DNA from: Sesamum alatum
Taxonomy: Eukaryota; Streptophyta; Magnoliopsida; Lamiales; Pedaliaceae
Direction: 5' to 3'
Length of the DNA: 64,000 bases
Assembly (NCBI GenBank): GCA_034509735.1
Contig: JACGWO010000001.1
Coordinates: 29,329,966-29,393,965 of the forward strand
The notes beneath the pieces are model-generated. The model ran no database searches. It was given only the letters and a program-made list of their open reading frames with translations, and was not told where the DNA came from. This document shows positions 56,648 through 64,000 of this stretch, one piece after another. The translations under genes and the position numbers were made by a program. Each line of letters opens with the position of its first letter. Position 1 is the first letter of the stretch.

Positions 56648-59600
56648 AGATTACTCATTATTCTGTTATAAATATATTCATATTGACACTAATAACCAAT
56701 ATTAAAGCTACTCTTCGATTATATGACTACTACTCCATCTTATTCAACATAAAAATGCACTAGGACTACATCTAAAACACTCTTTTGAGTCATGACTCAA
56801 CTTGATACCTTTGCACAATGACAAACTCCTTTAAAACAAAATTTAGACACTTATTCCCTTTTAATCAATCGTACGTCCGAAATATATGCCTAGTACTCAA
56901 CACAATCGCTAAAAAACACCTTGTGTTTTTTTCTGTCCTTATCATTGACTGATTTTTTTTTTTGGTAGAGATGACTCATTTCTGGCTATAAATATATTCG
57001 TATTACTCTAATAATCAATATTAAAGCCACATCATAAATTATATGACTATGACTCCATCTAATTCAATATAAAAATGCAGTAGGACTACATCTAGAACAC
57101 ACTTTTGAGTCATGGACTCTGCTTTTGTACCTTTGCGCGACGACAAACTCCTTTAATTAAGTTTAGACTCTGATGCACTTTTATCTTGCCATATCGAGGG
57201 CTTGGAGAATCTTCATAAATAAATCATACGTCCGGATACATGCCTAATACTCAACAAAATCATAGGAAACACCTTGTGCTTTCAGTCCTTACATTGACTG
57301 ATAGATAACTTCATTTTTTGCTATAAATTTTATATTTGAATATTGACTCTCAATGTATCATGACTTACTACTCCATGTTATTCGACATAAAATGCCCTAG
57401 GACTACATCTAAAACACTCATTTGTGCCATGGACTCAGCTTTGCACCTTTGCACAACGACAAAACTACCATTTTAAACAAATTAGACACTATAATTCCCT
57501 TTTCTCCATGCCATCAATCGAGAGCTTGGTCAACCATTCGTAACCAATCGCTGCGTCCGAATACATGCATAATACTCAACATAATCGCAGAAAACACCTT
57601 GTGTGTTTCTGTCCTTATCATCTGACTGATAGATGACTCATATCTAGCTTATAAATATATTCGTATTGACTCTAATAATCAATATTAAAGCCACTCTTCG
57701 ATTATACGACTAGGACTCCATCTTATTCGACATAAAAATGCACTAGGACTAAATCTAGAACACTCTTCCAAAGCCATGGACTCAGCTTTGTACCCTTTGC
57801 TCAACGACAAACTCCATTAAATTAACCAAAGTTTAGACACTAATGAACTCTTATCTTTGCCATATTGAGGACTTTGAAGAACCTCAGATAATCAATCGAC
57901 GTCCGGATACATGCAAATACTCAATGCAATCATAGGAAATACCTTGTGCATACAGTCCTTATCATTGACTAATAGAATAACTCATTTTTTTTGCTATAAA
58001 TATATTCGTAAGTTTACATCTAATAAATCAATATTAAAGCCACTCTTCGATTATACGACTAGAACTCCATCTATATATTCGACATTTAAAATGCTCTTGG
58101 GCAACTATATCAAAAAACACTCATTTCGAGTCATGCCCGACTCAGCTCTGTAACTTTGACGGAACGACAAAACTCCTTTAAACAAGTTTAGACACTAATG
58201 CACTTTTATCTTTGCCATAGTGAGCGGCTTGGGAAACTCTTCATAATCAAACCGTACATCCGGATACATGCCTAATACTCAAACACAATCGTAGGAAACA
58301 TCTCTTGTGCTTCAGTCCTTTATCATTAGACTGAATAGATGACTCATTTTTTACTATAAATATGTTCGTATTGACTCTAATTATCAATATTTAAAGCCAA
58401 TCTTCAATTATGCGACTAGTACTCCATCTTATTCGATAGAAAAATGCACTAGGATTACATCCAGAACACTCTTTCGAGCTGTGGACTCAGCATTGTAACT
58501 TTGCGCAACGACAAAAACTCCTTTAAACAAGTTAAGACACTAATGCTAATTTATCTTTACCATATCAAGGGCTTGGAAGAACCTTCATAATCAATCGTAT
58601 GTCCGGATACATGCCTATTACTCAAGATAATCGTAGGAAACACCTTGTGCTTTCAGTCCTTATCATTGACTAATAGATTACTCATTATTTTTGCTATAAA
58701 TATATTCGTATAGACTCTAATAATCAATATTAAAGCCACTCCTCAATTATACGACTAGGACTCCATCTATATTCGACATAAAAATGCACTAGGACTACAG
58801 TCCAAAACACTCTTTCGAGCCATGGACTCAGCTTTGTACTTTGTTGCAACGACAAACTCCTTTGAAACAAGTTTAGACCCACTAATGCACTTTTATCTTT
58901 TGCCATATCGAGGCTTGGTGAACTTTCATAATCAACTGTACGTTCCCGGATACATGCCTAATACTCAACACAATCGTAAGAAACATCTTGTGCTTCAGTC
59001 CCTATCATTGACTGATAGATGACTCATTTTTTGCCTATAAAATATATTTCAGATTGACTCAATAATCAATATTAAGCCACTCTTCAATTATACGACTAGG
59101 AGCCATCCTATTTTGACATAAAAATGCACTAGGACTACATCAAATAGAACAACTCTTTCGAAGTCATGGACTCAGCTTTGTAACCTTTGCGGAACGACAA
59201 ACTCCTTTAAACAAGTTTAGACACTAATGCTCTTTTATCTGTGCCACATCGGGGCATTGGAGAACCTTCATAATCAAACCGTACCTCCGATACATGTCTA
59301 ATACTCAACACAATAAGTAGGAAAACACCTTGTGCTTTCAGTCCTATATCATTGAACTAACAGATTACTCATTTTTTGCCTATAAAATATATTGTATATA
59401 GACTCTAATAACCAATATTAAAAGCTACTCTTCGATTATACGACTAGGACTCCATCTTATTCGACAGAAAAAAAGCACTTAGGACTACAATCCAGAACAC
59501 TCTTTTGAGCCATGGACTCGGCTTTGTACCTTTTGCGCAACCACCAAACTCCTTTAAATAAGTTTAGACACTTAATGCACTTTTATCCTTGCAATTTCGA

Positions 59601-61900
59601 GGGCTTGGATGTACCTTCATAATCAATCGTACGTCCAGATACATGCCTAATACTCAACACAATCGTAGGAAACACCTTGTGCTTTTTCAGTCCTTATCAT
59701 TGACTAACTAATAGATAACTCATTTCTTGCAATAAATATATTCATATTGACTCTAATAATCAATATTTAAAGCCACTCTTGGATTATAATACTAGGTCTC
59801 CATCTTATTCGACATAAAAATGCTCAAGGACTACATCCAGAACACTCTTTCGAGCCATGGACTCAGCTTTGTACCATTTGTGCAACGACAAACTCCTTTA
59901 AACAAGTTTAGACACTAATGCCACTTTTAATCTTTATTCTATCGAGCCTTAGTGAACTTTCATAATCAAGCGTACATCCGGATACATGCCTATATACTCA
60001 ACACAAATCGTAGGAAACATCTGTGCTTCAGTCCTTATCATTGACTGATAGATGACTCATCATTTTTTTGCATATAAATATATCGTATTGACTCTAATTA
60101 TCAATATTAAAGCCCACTCTTCAATTATACGACTAGGACTCCATCTTATTCGACAGAAAAATTGCACTCTTGGGACTACATCCAGAATACTCTTTCAAGC
60201 CATGGACTCAGCTTTGTAACTTTGCGCAACGACAAAACTCCTTTAAAACAAGTTTAGAACACTAATGCTCTTTTTATCTTTGCAATATCGAGGGCTTGAG
60301 AAACCTTCATAATCAATCGTATGTTCGGAACATGCCTATTACTCAAGACAATCGTAGGAAACACCTTGTGCTTTCAAGTCCTTATCATGACTAATAGATA
60401 CTCATTTTTTGCTATAAATATATTCGTATAGAATCTAATAATAAATATTTAAAGCCACTCTTCAATTATACGACTAGGACTCCATCTTATTCGACATAAA
60501 AATGCACTAGGACTACATCCAGAACACTCTTTCGAGCCATGGACTCAGCTTTGTACCTTTGTGCAACGACAAACTTCCTTTAAAACAAGTTTAGACACTA
60601 ATGCACTTTTGTCTTTGCCATATCGAGGGCTTGGTGAAATTTCATAATCAACCATACGTCCGGATACATGCCTAATACTCAACACAATCGTAAGAAACAT
60701 CTTGTGCTTCAAGTCCCTATCATTGACTGATAGATGACTCATATTTTGCTATAAATATAATTCATATTGACTCTAATAATCAATTATTAAAGCCACTCTT
60801 CGATTATACGACTAGGACTCAATCTTATTCGACATAAAAATGCACTAGGACTACATCTAGAACACTCTTTCGAGCCATGGACTCAGCTTTGTACCTTTGC
60901 GCAACGACAAAACTCCTTTAAGCAAGTAAGAAACTAATGAACTTTTAATCTTTGCCATATTGACGGCTTGGAGAACCTTCATAATCAATCGTACGTCATA
61001 TACCATGCCTAATACTCACTAACAATCATTTGGAATAATACCTTGTTGCTTTCAGTCCTTATCATTGACTAATAGGATTACTCATTTTTTTTCTATAAAT
61101 ATATTGTTGTAGACTCTAATAACCCAATATTAAAGCTACTCTTCGATTTATACGACAAGGACTCCATCTTATTCGACAGAAAAAAGCACTTAGGACTTAC
61201 ATCCAGAACACTCTTTTGAGCCATGGACTCGGCTTTTGTACCTTTGCGCAACCACAAACTCCTTTAAATAAGTTTAGACACTAATGCACTTTTGTCTTTG
61301 CCATATCGAGGGCTTGGTGAACTTTCATAATCAAACCGTACATCCGGATACATGCCTAATACTCAACACAATCGTAGGAAACATCTTGTGCTTTCAGTGG
61401 CTTATCATTGACTGATAGATGACTCATTTTTTGCTATAAATATATTCGTATTGACTCTAATTATCAAATATTAAAGTCACTCTTCAATTATACGACTAGC
61501 ACTCCATCTTACTCGACAGAAAAATGCCACTAGGACTACATCTAGAACACTCTTTCGAGCCATGCTACTCAGCTTTGTACCTTTGCGCAACGACAAACTC
61601 CTTTAAGCAAATTTAGACACTAATAAACTTTTATCTTTGCCATATTGACGGCTTGGAGAACCTTCATAATCAATAGTACGTCCGGATACGTGCCTTATAC
61701 TCAACACAATCCTAGGAAATACCTGTGCTTTCAGTCCTTATCATTGACTAATAGATAACTCATTTTTGCTATAAATATATTGGTATAGACTCTAATAATC
61801 AATATTAAAGCCACTCTTCGATTATATGACTAGGACTCATCTTTATTCGACAGAAAAAATGCACTACGGAATACTCAACCCAATTGCGCCACGACAAACT
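56648..61900 (+). repeat. 333-bp satellite array, block 6
   Basis: About 16 monomers in the same orientation as blocks 2-5, enclosed between two LINE 5' parts. Monomers are the most indel-ridden in the window (for example GGGAAACTCTTCATAATCAAACC). Many carry TACGACTAGGACTCCATC and TTCGACATAAAAATG, that is, ATTCGAC in place of the usual ATTCAAC. The end (61860-61900) is a composite of three short out-of-order monomer pieces. No gene is present. Confidence 0.92.
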
Positions 61901-64000
61901 CTAAAAAAAAATGGCTGAAAATTCTCTCCAACCTCTCTTGACGCACTTCACTACCCTCTCCCACAAAACACACCCTTCACCTTCTTCCTCCACCGCCATT
62001 GAAGGAGGTATCGGCGAGGATGAAGAGGATCATTTTGCTGACTGCGACATTGTTGGGCGCTACCCGCAAGCGATCCTCAACGTTGGAGGGGTATCTGAGA
62101 GATTTCGAAAAGACTTCAAACATGGTTGAACCTGTTTCTCTTGCAACAAGAATCATTGATAAGGGTGACTCTCATAGATTAGAAGCTTTGAAGCTTGTCA
62201 AAGAATCATGGCAAGAACAATTTTGGAGGCTCCACCAGCCCTCAAGCCCACCTCCGAGCATGAACTCACCCCACATCGCATCCCTCTTGAGCCTAGACGT
62301 GCTAGGAGGAACATCTCTCACATTCCACCGGCGAACTCGCAGGTGACTCTTCAACTTCCACCACCGCCTGCTAGGGTTTTTGAGGCCAACCCTTTGGTTG
62401 TTGAACATGGTGTCTCTTCACCTTCTTTTGGGGGCTGTTGAGACCTTGTCACCTCCATTCCACATGCTGAAAACGTTCATAAAACAGGCTCACATTCGCC
62501 GGCTATTTGCTCCCTTCCTGCGCCACCGAACATGGAATCTCCTCCTCCGTCTTTGAGTGTTAAACCAGCAGCACCTCCTTCATACCTGGATGCTCTTAGG
62601 CGCTGCTCCATGCAAACCTTAAGCAAAGGAGCTCTCCCTTGCAGCCGGAAAAGACTAACGGTTCACCCTTGGCCGCCATCGGAAATCAATCTTCGCTTTT
62701 GATTCATCTCTTAACTCACCTCCTATCAACACTCATGCTGGAACTCAAGGTAATCATGACTCTTCCTTCCTCTTTCAAGCAAGATTCGCCCATCACTTTG
62801 GCTGCAAAAAAATGCTCCAGTTGCCCCGGATAAAAAATGTTGATTCTCCTATTGCTTCGGGCCTTCGTATTGATCCATCTAAAGTTCTTGATTCGGCTGC
62901 GCCGCTCTTGCCTTATTCTCTTCTCCTAAATTGAAATATTTCCGAGTGATTCGAATGTGTCTTTGGGGCTGAATGCTTGTAATGATGCCTTTGCTACCTC
63001 TTGCGAGCTATCGAAAAAGAAGTCCTTGCGGTTTATTCCGCGGGAACTCCAAAACGGAGAAGTGATTGTTAGGCCCTCTCTTGACATGATAAAAAATGGT
63101 TCTAAACGGTGGGAAACTACGGCGGTTGGATATCTCCTTGGACGCAAACCGCCTTTCTTCCCCTTCCGGGACTTCATTCACGCAAATTTGGCCGGGTATC
63201 AAAGAAGTGACAGCCACCACCAACGGTTTCTTCTTCTTCACATTTGAAAATGCTTCGGCTATGGATGAGATTATTGAGAGCGGCCCTTGGCTCTTCCAAG
63301 GACAGCCCATTGTTCTTCAACGTTGGGAACCGGGAATGGTCTTAAGAAAGCAAAGCCACACACAAGTCCCTGTTTGGATCCGCATTTGGCACCTTCCTGT
63401 TGAACTTTGGACAGATGAGGGTTTGAGCACCATTGCTAGCTGGTATTGGCAAACACTTTACAGCGACGCTATCACAAAGGCATGCACGAGGCTGGATTTC
63501 GCTCGTGTATGCGTTATGCTTGATTACTCCTCTACTCTTCCCAAGCACATTATCATCATGATCCCTTCAGAGGACGGATCGGAATCCCCATGCCGAATTG
63601 ACATTGAATATGAATGGATTCCTCCTAAATGTCAAACATGTTGCTCTCTCGGCCACTCGGCCAAGGCTTGTCCTTCATTGAAGAAGCCGACAAAGCAACC
63701 GTATGCTATCTACATTCCGAAACAAGCCCCTCCTCGGAACACAACCTCCGAGAATGCTCCGGTGAACACCATTCCAGAACAGACACTTCAAAAATCACCC
63801 GGTTGCCCCCCCAACCCTCGGGCCTCATCTCCCGTGGATTCTTCAGCTTGCACTCTTGCGCATTCCCCAGCCCCTTTTGATCGCCCCCCTCGGGCTTCCG
63901 CCGACGGCTATGCTCCTCTCCCAGATGGGAACATTGAGAGCATCCCCACCCATAATCCTTTTGACTCAGTGAGCTGCCACTTGATACTGATATGACCTCT
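61901..64000 (+). mobile_element. LINE-D, L1-type LINE, 5' part, continues beyond the window
   Basis: Non-satellite sequence starting at the run of A's before ATGGCTGAAAA (61911) and extending to the window end. It encodes a LINE ORF1 with DUF4283-like and CCHC regions, closely related to LINE-A in the central part. Frameshifts show that it is also decayed. ORF2 would lie outside the window. Confidence 0.88.
61911..63995 (+). pseudogene. LINE-D ORF1 (DUF4283 / CCHC), frameshifted
   Basis: Starts at ATG 61911 (MAENSLQPLL), the same start as LINE-C. Pieces in order across frames: IEGGIGEDEEDHF, RIIDKGDSHRLEALKLVK, a proline-rich region (TLQLPPPPARVFE), VKPAAPPSYLDALRR near 62560, IVRPSLDMIKNGSKRW near 63075. 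Then, after a frameshift near 63200, GPWLFQGQPIVLQRWEPG, TKACTRLDFARVCVMLD and EYEWIPPKC. The zinc knuckle CQTCCSLGHSAKAC is at 63630-63671, followed by a P/S-rich tail and the stop TGA at 63993-63995. At least five frame changes. The role is RNA binding in the LINE particle, by family. Confidence 0.87.

Noticed and set aside
1..61900. CRISPR-like array
   Set aside because: The repeat is a contiguous 333-bp tandem monomer with no spacers, in a plant-type sequence full of retrotransposons.
1..64000. tRNA, rRNA or snoRNA genes
   Set aside because: No cloverleaf with A and B boxes or rRNA-like sequence was noticed. The only tRNA-related sequence is the 13-base primer-binding site.
1..64000. A new protein-based defence or biosynthetic system
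   Set aside because: Every open frame of plausible length belongs to a transposon remnant or to the satellite. Nothing supports an operon-like or host gene cluster.

Overview
The window is a block of plant heterochromatin-like DNA. About 45 of 64 kb is one tandem satellite with a monomer of about 333 bp (roughly 130 copies, many degenerate). Everything else is transposable elements inserted into, or rearranged with, that array. I see no intact host gene, rRNA, tRNA, CRISPR or bacterial-type feature. A flowering plant is indicated by several things together: an L1-type LINE with DUF4283/CCHC ORF1 proteins, a BED-finger hAT transposase with plant-style introns, and a Ty3 (Metaviridae) LTR retrotransposon with an initiator-tRNA-Met primer site. 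The species cannot be named from sequence alone; the satellite is not one I recognise.

Layout: 1-6449, satellite in one orientation, organised as higher-order units of three and four monomers (1.00 and 1.33 kb). At 6449/6450 the array flips to the opposite orientation, which it keeps for the rest of the window. 6450-10544, satellite with mostly alternating (dimer-like) monomer types. 10545-15456, a 5'-truncated, frameshifted L1-like LINE (+ strand) with an imperfect target-site duplication. 15457-16384, satellite. 16385-20107, a complete but mutationally dead hAT transposon (transposase on the - strand) with matching termini and a perfect 8-bp target duplication GCCATATC. 20108-37905, satellite. 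37906-38857, a 3' fragment of another LINE (- strand). 38858-49049, satellite, with obviously raised indel density from about 43 kb. 49050-55622, a decayed Ty3-type LTR retrotransposon (- strand) with two LTRs, PBS, PPT and recognisable gag, protease, RT, RNase H and integrase remnants. 55623-56647, the 5' part of a LINE (- strand), cut off by the LTR element. 56648-61900, satellite. 61901-64000, a related LINE 5' part (+ strand) that runs off the window.

No genes here cooperate in a pathway. The biology is that of a satellite array: local amplification of multi-monomer units, an orientation switch, nested transposons, and loss of sequence by ectopic recombination. The points most worth following are the change in higher-order structure across the inversion, a promoter-like module (TGACTCA plus TATAAATA) carried by most monomers, a repeated 197-bp deletion monomer marking large duplicated blocks, inverted-repeat-rich non-coding sequence inside the hAT element, and a possible centromeric context suggested by satellite plus a chromovirus-like Ty3 element. 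I found no convincing new protein-based system.
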